Origin: JBBRMY01 sp038230595
GTDB lineage: Bacteria; Bacteroidota; Ignavibacteria; Tepidaquicellales; Tepidaquicellaceae
Reading direction: 5' to 3'
Assembly (NCBI GenBank): GCA_038230595.1
Contig: JBBRMY010000128.1
Location: forward strand, 1-6,988
Length of the DNA stretch: 6,988 nucleotides
Under the pieces are notes generated by a model. The model searched no databases. It had not been told where the DNA came from and was given only the letters and a program-made list of their open reading frames with translations. The position numbers and the translations under genes were made by a program. Numbering within the stretch: the stretch's first letter is position 1; each line of letters starts with the position of its first letter. Shown here piece by piece: positions 1 through 6,311 of this stretch.

Positions 1-31
1 GCCATTTACTGATTTCAACAAATGGCTTTTT
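1..31 (+). terminator. Rho-independent terminator, plus strand, at window edge
   Basis: GCCATTT (1-7) pairs perfectly with AAATGGC (20-26) around a 12-nt loop and is followed at once by five T (27-31). This reads as an intrinsic terminator on the plus strand. It would end a plus-strand gene lying left of the window, convergent with the minus-strand genes here. The stem may be longer, because its 5' side coincides with the window edge. Confidence 0.6.
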
Positions 32-68
32 GATTTATTACATAAGCAATTTAATCTTCAGGTCTTCT

Positions 69-121
69 AGCACCCAATCCCCGATTGGGTGCTAATACAT
101 TTCCAATCAGGGGATTGGGAA
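69..121. repeat. REP-like palindromic repeat element
   Basis: This is a compact GC-rich set of nested inverted repeats in AT-rich surroundings. AGCACCCAATC (69-79) and its exact complement (83-93) form an 11-bp hairpin with a CCC loop. Alternatively, 73-88 pairs with 103-119 as a 16-bp stem with one bulged A (109) and a 14-nt loop. A third small hairpin is CCAATC (103-108) with GATTGG (113-118). The motif GGGAACGAG follows on the right (117-125). The layout resembles dispersed REP/BIME elements moved by REP-associated (RAYT) transposases. No transposase is in the window and only one copy is visible, so mobility is inferred. It does not look like a terminator, because no T-run follows on either strand. 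Confidence 0.6.
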
Positions 122-205
122 CGAGAGTAAAAAGTTGATCCAAACAATTTGGCATAAAGTCTTTCACTTAACACAATATCAATAAACAAGAAATAATTTT
201 ACCAT

Positions 206-253
206 AACAAAAAACCCGGTTGAGTTTCCTCTTCCGGGTTTTTTGTTCTTCTG
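206..253 (-). terminator. Intrinsic terminator of the left thioester-adhesin gene
   Basis: The arms 209-219 and 234-244 are perfectly complementary over 11 bp. Read on the minus strand, the RNA is CCCGG-AA-GAG-GAAA-CTC-AA-CCGGG followed by six U and a further U-rich stretch. It is thus a GC stem, a symmetrical AA/AA internal loop, a 3-bp upper stem and a GAAA (GNRA) tetraloop. It lies 75-122 nt past the stop codon of the left paralogue. The same 48-nt sequence ends the right paralogue with one change. The A-run before the stem could let it also work on the plus strand. Confidence 0.85.
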
Positions 254-276
254 TTATTGCTATCCCTTACTTTTAA

Positions 277-310
277 ATTTTGATCTTCATCTTGCGATGA
301 AGATCAAAAT
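277..310 (-). terminator. 15-bp perfect hairpin with GCAA loop in the 3' UTR
   Basis: Positions 277-291 and 296-310 are exact reverse complements (15 bp) around a 4-nt loop. On the minus-strand RNA the loop is GCAA, a GNRA tetraloop. The hairpin starts 18 nt after the stop codon of the left paralogue and about 24 nt before its canonical terminator. A short UUAAAAG follows, so as a terminator it is weaker than the one at 206-253. It could instead stabilise the 3' end of the mRNA. The right paralogue has no counterpart: its stop codon is only about 20 nt from its terminator. Confidence 0.55.
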
Positions 311-327
311 AAGGATCATATCACTGC

Positions 328-2880
328 TTATTTTATCAGCAGCATTTTCTTTGTATCAACGAAGCTTCCGCTTGTCAACTTGTAGAAGTAGATTCCACTT
401 GGCAGTGATGATGCATCGAAAGATACATTGTATTCTCCAATGCTCTTGATATCATTTACAAGTGTACTTACTTCTCTTCCAAGGTTATCATAAATCTTCA
501 GAGTTACTAATCCAGCTGTCGGGATCGTGAAATTGATCCTTGTAACAGGGTTGAAAGGATTCGGATAGTTCTGTGTAAGCTTAAAGCTTGTGATCGTTGA
601 AGGATCATTTGTGATACCTAATGGATTTCTGATTATTCCTGCATTCTGAACTGTATAGTCAAATCCTGAAATACCTGAGTTTAATGATTTATCCATCTGG
701 TAATAAACTGCTATTATGTTTGAAAGATCTATCGGCTGTCCGTTAACCTGGAAGCTTGTAAGTGGTATTTCTTTCAATGTCATTGTTGATGTCATTGGTA
801 CTGTTACTGAAGGATATTTGCTTACACCGTTAACTCTTGATTCAAGAATAACGCTTAAGTTTCCTGTACCCATTACTTCAAATCTTAATTTCAGAAAGCT
901 TCTGAGATCAACAGCTTCTGCAGATCCGTCAAGTGTTCTTCCGATATAAACTTTATCGCCAAGAAGTCCTTTCATTCTGATACCGCCCGGGAACACAAAT
1001 GAGTTTGTTCCAAGAACAGGATTAGATGGAGTTACAACATTTGAGAACAAGTCGATCCTTGAAGTTGGTCCTGCATATGAACCGTAAACGCCGCCGCCGA
1101 TAAACACTGCATCTTTAAATCCGTTGCTCTGAGTCATTGTTACTGATGAGCTTGACATGAATCCAAGATTAAGTGTTACTGTAGATTCACCGGCTACTGC
1201 AGTTATATTCTGTGTAATTGTCTGCTCAGGAGCACCAACCTGTGGAGTATATTTGAATGTAACAGGAAGTGTTTGTGTTGAGCTAAAGCCATTCTTAAAT
1301 GTTAATCTGATCTTTCCGTCGTTAGTATATGATGAAGACTTTATGAAAACATTCGGTGATTTTAACTGAACTGTCGGATATGAAACCGGCTTGAAACCCT
1401 GGAATTTAGCAAGAGTTGATCTTGTAAGCTCAACTGCTGCTTCCGGACTTGCTGCCCATATCTGGTAGTTATAAACTCCTAATGTTCCTGCAGGTACATT
1501 GTATTCTGCAATAGTCCATTTGTTATCTAATGTAAATCCTGAAGCATTTTCATAAACACTGAATATGATAGTATAGTCATAATAATTTTTTGCAGGATTG
1601 AATAATTCTGCTAAGTAGAACTCATGACCGTCAATGTATTTAACTTCAAGCATGTTCATATTCATTTTTGCTAATCTGTCACATGCAGGCTTTGAGTGGC
1701 TGTAGATCTCCGGAGCATTTGTAGTAGTTGAGAAAATAGATCCAAGCCTTGTTGTTCCTACTTTATAATCAGCTGCATAAGCTGATGTTGCATTTGAAAT
1801 TCCTAAAATATCGAAAGGAGTTGTTTCAACTCTTGTAGAGCTGAAAGGTCCCGGATTTGGTGCTAATTGTGAAAGTGTATACCCCGGTGCTAAAACTCCA
1901 CCGTTATTTGAAATTATAGGAGTAGTTTCACCATTCATAATTAAAGCATGTCTTTTGAAAAGTGCTTCAGCCATGTTGTAGTTAGTTTCAACACCGCCGC
2001 CACCGCCGCTGCTTGTTGTATCGCAATGGAGTGTAAGCTTTGAAGTAGCGCATCCAACTGTTTGTGTTGCAAGACCCATGTGTTGAGTTGTTGTAGGATC
2101 TACAAGTGTAAGAAATCTATATCCCGGAGGAAATGTAACTGAACCTGTTACTGTTACAGTTGTGTTAGCTCCGAATTTAGTTACGACTATAGGTTGTGAC
2201 AATCCGCCTGCTCCGGTAGTTACTGATACAGGTGTTACAGTACCGCCTGTAGAAACCATTACTGTTAATGTTTTTCCGCTTACGCCGTTTCCTAAAGCAT
2301 CTGTTACTTTTGCTTTAATAGTATCTTTGATGCTGCAATTGTTTACTAAACTTATAGGTATTATTGATAATGGAGCAAATGGATGAAAAACACCGGCATG
2401 TAAGTCAACATAAGCAATAATATCTAAAGCTCTTTGCTTAATGTCTGCATTTCCTTGAAGAGAATTTACATCAAGAGTATCAGTATATTTCCAGATCGCA
2501 AGTTGTATTGCTGCTGCTTCTCTATTCTCATCTGAAAGTGCTCCTGAGTAAGGAAGTGCTTGATTTGGATAATAATTTTGTAGAATATAAGAAACCTGAG
2601 CCTGTGCATAACCGGAATCAGTGAAATTTGGAGACGGTACATTTACATTGTGAATAAGGTCTATGCAATAAACCTTTCCAGCGTTTCCGTCAACAGTTGC
2701 ATTTACAAGTCCTGAAAATACAGTTTCAGGGTTATGTGTCATCGGGTTTGTTATTGTTAAGCCTCCAACACCGTTGGATAAGCTTGTTAAAACCATTACA
2801 GAGCAACCATTGTCGCAGTATCCGTTTGAAGAGAAGGATAGTGTGAACAAGACTGCTGCTAAAAGAAATAATTTTTTCAT
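328..2880 (-). CDS. T9SS-secreted thioester-domain (TQXA-like) surface protein, left paralogue
   Basis: 850 aa, complete. Residues 1-22 form a Sec signal peptide (MKKLFLLAAV core, cleavage probably before DNGCS). Residues about 27-170 look like a thioester domain: YCID with Cys72 and AIQLAIWKYTD with Gln126 match the Cys and Gln motifs of TED/TQXA (PF08341-type) domains, where the two side chains form an internal thioester for covalent attachment to a target. Residues about 184-250 resemble a bacterial Ig-like (Big_1) domain (VTDALGNGVSGKTLTV). A Gly-rich linker (292-296) leads into about 460 residues I cannot assign; 625-735 has beta-sandwich, carbohydrate-binding-like character. Residues 766-850 are a T9SS type A sorting domain (NYPNPFNPVT, LPSGIYFYKL, terminal KKMLLIK). 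The product is probably exported through T9SS and displayed on the cell surface. The ATG lies directly before the signal peptide, with an A-rich leader and no Shine-Dalgarno. The CTD call is firm. The TED call is strong by motif, but its chemistry and target are inferred. Confidence 0.85.
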   Translation of the reverse strand: MKKLFLLAAVLFTLSFSSNGYCDNGCSVMVLTSLSNGVGGLTITNPMTHNPETVFSGLVNATVDGNAGKVYCIDLIHNVNVPSPNFTDSGYAQAQVSYILQNYYPNQALPYSGALSDENREAAAIQLAIWKYTDTLDVNSLQGNADIKQRALDIIAYVDLHAGVFHPFAPLSIIPISLVNNCSIKDTIKAKVTDALGNGVSGKTLTVMVSTGGTVTPVSVTTGAGGLSQPIVVTKFGANTTVTVTGSVTFPPGYRFLTLVDPTTTQHMGLATQTVGCATSKLTLHCDTTSSGGGGGVETNYNMAEALFKRHALIMNGETTPIISNNGGVLAPGYTLSQLAPNPGPFSSTRVETTPFDILGISNATSAYAADYKVGTTRLGSIFSTTTNAPEIYSHSKPACDRLAKMNMNMLEVKYIDGHEFYLAELFNPAKNYYDYTIIFSVYENASGFTLDNKWTIAEYNVPAGTLGVYNYQIWAASPEAAVELTRSTLAKFQGFKPVSYPTVQLKSPNVFIKSSSYTNDGKIRLTFKNGFSSTQTLPVTFKYTPQVGAPEQTITQNITAVAGESTVTLNLGFMSSSSVTMTQSNGFKDAVFIGGGVYGSYAGPTSRIDLFSNVVTPSNPVLGTNSFVFPGGIRMKGLLGDKVYIGRTLDGSAEAVDLRSFLKLRFEVMGTGNLSVILESRVNGVSKYPSVTVPMTSTMTLKEIPLTSFQVNGQPIDLSNIIAVYYQMDKSLNSGISGFDYTVQNAGIIRNPLGITNDPSTITSFKLTQNYPNPFNPVTRINFTIPTAGLVTLKIYDNLGREVSTLVNDIKSIGEYNVSFDASSLPSGIYFYKLTSGSFVDTKKMLLIK

Positions 2881-2946
2881 TTTTTGGGATAAATTTTTAT
2901 TTGTGTTAATAAGGTATCTAATACACTAAGCATGCCATTCATATAA
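2881..2946 (-). promoter_or_regulatory. Putative promoter and conserved leader of the left paralogue
   Basis: On the minus strand a TATATG box (2945-2940) is followed by GGCATGCTTAGTG (2936-2924), then a leader ending TTTATCCCAAAAA just before the ATG. The right paralogue has TATAGT, GGCATGTTTAGTG and TTTATCCCAAA at nearly the same spacing. Conservation outside the coding region suggests a -10 box, a start site near 2933 and a leader of about 50 nt. No clear -35 is visible. No Shine-Dalgarno is present, as is usual in Bacteroidota-like bacteria with A-rich initiation regions. Confidence 0.45.
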
Positions 2947-3293
2947 ATAACAGTTAATTAGTTGTTTATTTTCTTATTAAACAATCAATATATTATTAAT
3001 AATGTAAAAATAAGGTAATTATGTAATTATTTTATAAATTTCATAGTTGAAATACTATGAGTTGATAGTATTTGTGGATTTTTGCGATTATTGAAAGAAA
3101 GGAGTTGTAATGTGGGAAAGTATGATTTAAACAGCGAAACTAAATTTTTTTAGGGGAACTAATATGTTTTCAACTATTTTTGCCAATAGAGAATAGCTTT
3201 TATACTATGTTTAAGGAATTCAAAAAAGATGTTAATTTACTCAATTAATAGGATATATTTACGAAGGTATTTGAAATAATTTTATATAATAAA
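2947..3293. other. AT-rich intergenic region without a gene
   Basis: This stretch separates the promoter of the left paralogue from the terminator of the right one. I find no credible reading frame, tRNA or structured RNA beyond the ATAGT/ACTAT inverted repeats at 3041-3073. Short poly-T/poly-A tracts are frequent, for example the T-run near 3144-3151. Its length and the strong terminator on its right side suggest that the two paralogues are transcribed independently. Confidence 0.6.
3041..3073. repeat. Overlapping ATAGT/ACTAT inverted repeats
   Basis: TCATAGT (3041-3047) is complementary to ACTATGA (3054-3060), and AAATACTAT (3050-3058) to ATAGTATTT (3065-3073). The central ACTAT is shared, so only one hairpin can form at a time. 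The element lies about 160 nt upstream of the left paralogue's start codon. A similar element occurs at 6240-6276, upstream of the right paralogue. It could be an operator or a leftover of the duplicated upstream region. In AT-rich DNA, chance is also possible. Confidence 0.35.
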
Positions 3294-3341
3294 AACAAAA
3301 AACCCGGTTGAGTTTCCTCTTCCGGGTTTCTTGTTCTTCTG
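3294..3341 (-). terminator. Intrinsic terminator of the right thioester-adhesin gene
   Basis: This is the same 48-nt element as at 206-253, with one difference at 3330. Arms 3297-3307 and 3322-3332 enclose the same AA/AA internal loop and GAAA tetraloop on the minus-strand RNA, followed by six U. The single change turns an A-U pair into a G-U wobble on the minus-strand RNA, so the fold is kept; on the plus strand it would be a C-A mismatch. This supports function in the direction of the genes. The element begins 20 nt past the stop codon at 3361. Confidence 0.88.
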
Positions 3342-3360
3342 TGTATTGCATCCCTAAATT

Positions 3361-5910
3361 CTACTTCACAAGAAGCATTTTTTTAGTCTCTACAAAATCT
3401 CCGCTGATAAGCTTATAAAAATAAATTCCGCTTGGAAGTTCTGATGCATCGAATGAAACGTTATATTCTCCGAGACTCTTAATTTCATTAACAAGAGTTT
3501 TAACTTCTCTTCCAAGATTGTCAAATACTCTAAGTGTAACCAAACCGGATTGAGGAATTGAAAAATTAATTCTTGTCACAGGATTGAAAGGGTTCGGATA
3601 ATTCTGAGTTAGCTTGTATGAATTTACACCAAGCGGATCAGTTCCGATTCCTAATGGATTCCTTATTATTCCTGCATTCTGAACTGTGTAATCATAGTTG
3701 GAGATTGAAGGATTAAAACCTTTATCCATCTGATAATATATAGCAGAAATGTTACTAAGATCTACAGGTTGTCCACCAACTTGGAAGCTTGTTAAAGGAA
3801 TTTCCTTAAGTGTCATTGTTGATGTCATTGGGAAAGTAACGATCGGATATTGGCTTACTCCGTTTAATTTTGCATTAAGAACTACACTCATTGTTCCTGA
3901 GCCCATTACTTCAAATCTTAACTTTATAAAGCTTCTTAAGTCAACAGGTTCGGCTGATCCATCTAGAGTTCTTCCTATATAAACTTTATCTCCGAGCAAT
4001 CCTTTCATTCTTATGCCGCCCGGGAATACAAATGAATTTGCTCCAAGTGTTGGATTAGTTGTTATCAGGTTCTGGAAAAGATCAATTCTTGATGTTGGTC
4101 CTGCATAAGATCCGTAAACTCCGCCTCCTATGAAAACCTGATCTTTAAAGCCATTACCCTGCACCATTGTTACCTGTGAGCTTGAAAGAAATCCGATATT
4201 CAGAGTTATACTTGTTTCTCCGAATGCTGCAGAAATATTTTGTGTTACACTTTGCTCAGGTGCTCCAACCTGAGGAGTATATTTGAAAGTGAATGGTACA
4301 TTTTGCGTTGAGCTGAATCCGTTTTTTACAGTTAATCTTATTTTGCCGTCATTTGTATATGATGCAGATTTAATGAAAACATTTGGATTTTTCAGCTCAA
4401 CATTTGAATAAGTTACCGGCTTGAAGCCTTCGAACTTTCCAAGAACAGATCTTGTAAGTTCTATTGCTGCTTCAGGGCTTGCAGCCCAGATCTGGTAATT
4501 ATAAACACCAACTGTTCCTGCCGGAACAACATATTCTGCAATCGTCCATTTGTTGTCAACTGTAAAGCCGGTAGTATTTTCATATACACTGAAAATTACT
4601 GTGTAATCAGTATAATTTTTTGCTGGATTGAAAAGCTCTGCCAGATAAAACTGATGTCCGTCAATGTAAGTAATCTCAAGCATATTAAGATTAAGTTTTG
4701 CAAGTCTGTCACATGCCGGCTTTGAGTGACTGTATATTTCAGGAGCGTTTGTTGTTGTTGAAAATATTTCTCCTATTCTTGTTGCTCCGATTTTGTAATC
4801 TGCTCCAAATGCTGAAGTGGCATTTGAAATTCCTAAAATATCAAAGGGTGTGTTTTCTATTCTCTGTGAATTAAATGGTCCCGGATTCGGAGCAAGCTGC
4901 GTAAGAGTATATCCCGGTGCCATTGTTCCGCCATTGTTAGAAATTAAGGGAGTTGTTTCCCCAGCTTCAATTAAGCTATGTCTTTTAAAAAGAGCTTCAG
5001 CCATGTTGTAGTTTGTCTCAACACCGGCACTGCCAACGCTGCTTGTAGTATCGCAATGAAGTGTAATGCGTGACCTTGAGCATCCCACAGTTTCAGTAAC
5101 TAAAACCATGTGCTGTGTGGTTAACGGATCAACAACTGCCTGAAACCTGTATCCTGGAGGAAATGTAACTGAACCGCTTAAAGTTACTGTTGTATTTGGT
5201 CCTCCTTTAGTAACAACTATGTTCGGAGTATACCCCCCCGCTCCTGTTGTAACTATTGGTGCAGATATCGCACCACCTGCGGAAACGCTGACAGATAAAG
5301 TTTTTCCGCTTACTCCGTTTCCAAGCGCATCTACTACTCTTCCTTTGATAGTATCTTTTACATTGCAGTTATTTACCAGGCTGACTCCAATGATCTGCAA
5401 TGGTCTAAAGGGCTGAAAAACTCCTGCATGAAGGCTTACTTCTGCAATTATCTGAACTGTTCTGTCACGTATATCAGTATTACCCACTAAAGTCAAAGGA
5501 TCCACATTATCCGTAAAATGCCAGATGGCTAATTGTATTGCAGCAGCTTCACGGTTAATATCTGCCATAGCTCCGGCGTATGGAAATGGTATATATGGAA
5601 AATAATGCATTGTAATATAACTGACTGAAGGATTTGCAAATCCTGAGTCGTTAAAAGGAGGAGAAGGAACGTTTACATTGTGATCAAGATCTATACAATA
5701 AACTTTTCCTGAATTGCCATCCACTAAAGCATTTACTGCACCTGCAAAAACCGTTTCAGGAGAATGCGAGTATGGATTTGTGATCACAAGATTGTAAGTA
5801 CCTTCGCCAATAGTTGTCAGATTCATTACTGAACATCCGTTGTCAGCGAATCCTTTATTGCTGAAATTGAAAATAGAAAATAAAATAGCACAGAAGATTA
5901 ATTTTTTCAT
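3361..5910 (-). CDS. T9SS-secreted thioester-domain (TQXA-like) surface protein, right paralogue
   Basis: 849 aa, complete, with the same architecture as the left paralogue. Signal peptide 1-22 (cleavage probably FA|DNGCS). Thioester-type domain about 27-170 with Cys72 in YCID and Gln126 in AIQLAIWHFTD. Ig-like domain about 184-250 (VVDALGNGVSGKTLSV). Linker near 289-297, without the Gly run of its sister. Unassigned beta-rich region to about 755. T9SS type A CTD 765-849 (NYPNPFNPVT, LPSGIYFYKL, terminal KKMLLVK). Both predicted thioester residues and all Cys after residue 22 are kept (26, 72, 182, 277, 286, 400). The segment 91-118 between the two thioester motifs is among the most divergent between the copies, which would fit different binding targets. 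It has its own promoter-like sequence and terminator, so it is probably a single-gene unit. Surface adhesion is inferred from the family; no target can be named. Confidence 0.85.
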   Translation of the reverse strand: MKKLIFCAILFSIFNFSNKGFADNGCSVMNLTTIGEGTYNLVITNPYSHSPETVFAGAVNALVDGNSGKVYCIDLDHNVNVPSPPFNDSGFANPSVSYITMHYFPYIPFPYAGAMADINREAAAIQLAIWHFTDNVDPLTLVGNTDIRDRTVQIIAEVSLHAGVFQPFRPLQIIGVSLVNNCNVKDTIKGRVVDALGNGVSGKTLSVSVSAGGAISAPIVTTGAGGYTPNIVVTKGGPNTTVTLSGSVTFPPGYRFQAVVDPLTTQHMVLVTETVGCSRSRITLHCDTTSSVGSAGVETNYNMAEALFKRHSLIEAGETTPLISNNGGTMAPGYTLTQLAPNPGPFNSQRIENTPFDILGISNATSAFGADYKIGATRIGEIFSTTTNAPEIYSHSKPACDRLAKLNLNMLEITYIDGHQFYLAELFNPAKNYTDYTVIFSVYENTTGFTVDNKWTIAEYVVPAGTVGVYNYQIWAASPEAAIELTRSVLGKFEGFKPVTYSNVELKNPNVFIKSASYTNDGKIRLTVKNGFSSTQNVPFTFKYTPQVGAPEQSVTQNISAAFGETSITLNIGFLSSSQVTMVQGNGFKDQVFIGGGVYGSYAGPTSRIDLFQNLITTNPTLGANSFVFPGGIRMKGLLGDKVYIGRTLDGSAEPVDLRSFIKLRFEVMGSGTMSVVLNAKLNGVSQYPIVTFPMTSTMTLKEIPLTSFQVGGQPVDLSNISAIYYQMDKGFNPSISNYDYTVQNAGIIRNPLGIGTDPLGVNSYKLTQNYPNPFNPVTRINFSIPQSGLVTLRVFDNLGREVKTLVNEIKSLGEYNVSFDASELPSGIYFYKLISGDFVETKKMLLVK

Positions 5911-5970
5911 TTTGGGATAAAATGTTTAGTTAATGCATTCTTATAAAGCACTAAACATGCCTAACTATAC
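5911..5970 (-). promoter_or_regulatory. Putative promoter and conserved leader of the right paralogue
   Basis: The minus strand reads TATAGT (5969-5964), then GGCATGTTTAGTG (5961-5949), and a leader ending TTTATCCCAAA at the ATG. Order and spacing match the left paralogue, whose motif lies 44 nt rather than 39 nt from the start codon. TATAGT differs from the sigma-70 -10 consensus at one position. No convincing -35 is seen. The shared GGCATG(C/T)TTAGTG probably covers the start of the transcript or a regulator site. Confidence 0.45.
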
Positions 5971-6311
5971 GCTATTAAAGTAATGTTTTAATTGATTTTA
6001 AAGGGGAATATACCTTAAATTTTTTTGAATCCCTATATTACTGTTAATATAAGGTTTTAATTGTAAATCATGACTGTTTTTGTAGTGAATGAACTGCTAA
6101 TGAGAGATTTTTACGAGGTAAATTTATATTGATTTAACTTCAGCACAAGGTTTTTTGAAAAGATATTACATCTTAATAATTGAAATTTAACAACTTAAAA
6201 TTTTATGATTTATGAAATTTGAAAAAGATAAGTTACATTACTATAAAAAAGCTTAAGTATAGTTGTAAAACTATGAAGGTTAAAAGTGGAATTTTGGTAA
6301 GAATTCGTATT
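5971..6311. other. AT-rich intergenic region without a gene
   Basis: This gap lies between the GT9 gene stop and the promoter of the right paralogue. I see no credible reading frame or RNA gene. It contains the weak ATAGT/ACTAT inverted repeats at 6240-6276 and several long A/T tracts. Its length argues against an operon of the GT9 gene with the adhesin gene. Confidence 0.6.
6240..6276. repeat. ATAGT/ACTAT inverted repeats, possible weak terminator of the GT9 gene
   Basis: ACTATA (6240-6245) can pair with TATAGT (6258-6263), or ATAGTT (6259-6264) with AACTAT (6269-6274) around a 4-nt loop. The stretch 6258-6276 matches 3042-3060 at 16 of 19 positions. Read on the minus strand, the second hairpin lies about 37 nt after the GT9 stop codon and is followed, 8 nt later, by six T. 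That would make a weak, AU-only terminator. No better terminator for the GT9 gene is visible. Confidence 0.3.

Larger units (their letters stand above)
206..2936 (-). repeat. Left copy of a duplicated transcription unit (partner 3294-5961)
   Basis: The unit holds a terminator, a gene of about 850 codons, a leader and a promoter-proximal motif, and it matches 3294-5961 in the same order and orientation. The proteins align without gaps until about residue 617, where the right copy lacks one residue. The match starts at the terminator (206) and is last recognisable at GGCATGCTTAGTG on the minus strand (2936-2924). The left copy carries an extra segment with a hairpin between stop and terminator. 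Tandem duplication is the simplest explanation. Divergence across the coding region shows that it is not recent. Confidence 0.85.
3294..5961 (-). repeat. Right copy of the duplicated transcription unit (partner 206-2936)
   Basis: This is the counterpart of 206-2936, with the same order of promoter motif, leader, gene and terminator. By hand count the proteins share about 63 of 100 residues over 71-170 (most of the thioester domain) and about 250 of 310 residues over 301-610. The terminator is 47/48 identical. The conserved block ends at GGCATGTTTAGTG on the minus strand (5961-5949). Beyond it the upstream regions no longer align clearly. Confidence 0.85.

Noticed and set aside
69..121. CRISPR array or terminator reading of the CCCAATC repeats
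   Set aside because: There are no regularly spaced direct repeats with unique spacers, and no T-run follows the hairpins on either strand.
243..449. Plus-strand open frame of 68 codons
   Set aside because: It runs through the 3'-UTR hairpin and antisense to the CTD of the left paralogue, and has no counterpart in the right copy.
716..949. Plus-strand open frames at matching places in both paralogues (716-949 with 3749-3982; 2162-2386 with 5219-5416)
   Set aside because: Their similarity follows from the conserved sense-strand coding sequence. They are antisense shadows, lack start contexts, and the products have no recognisable features.
2811..2880. Lipoprotein signal in the left paralogue (Cys22 near the cleavage site)
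   Set aside because: The sequence before Cys22 (SSNGYC) does not match a lipobox, and the right paralogue has Ala at this position. A standard signal peptide fits better.
3099..3130. AAGGAG followed by ATG on the plus strand
   Set aside because: The frame has only six codons (MWESMI). Shine-Dalgarno sequences are not used by the neighbouring genes, so this is probably chance.
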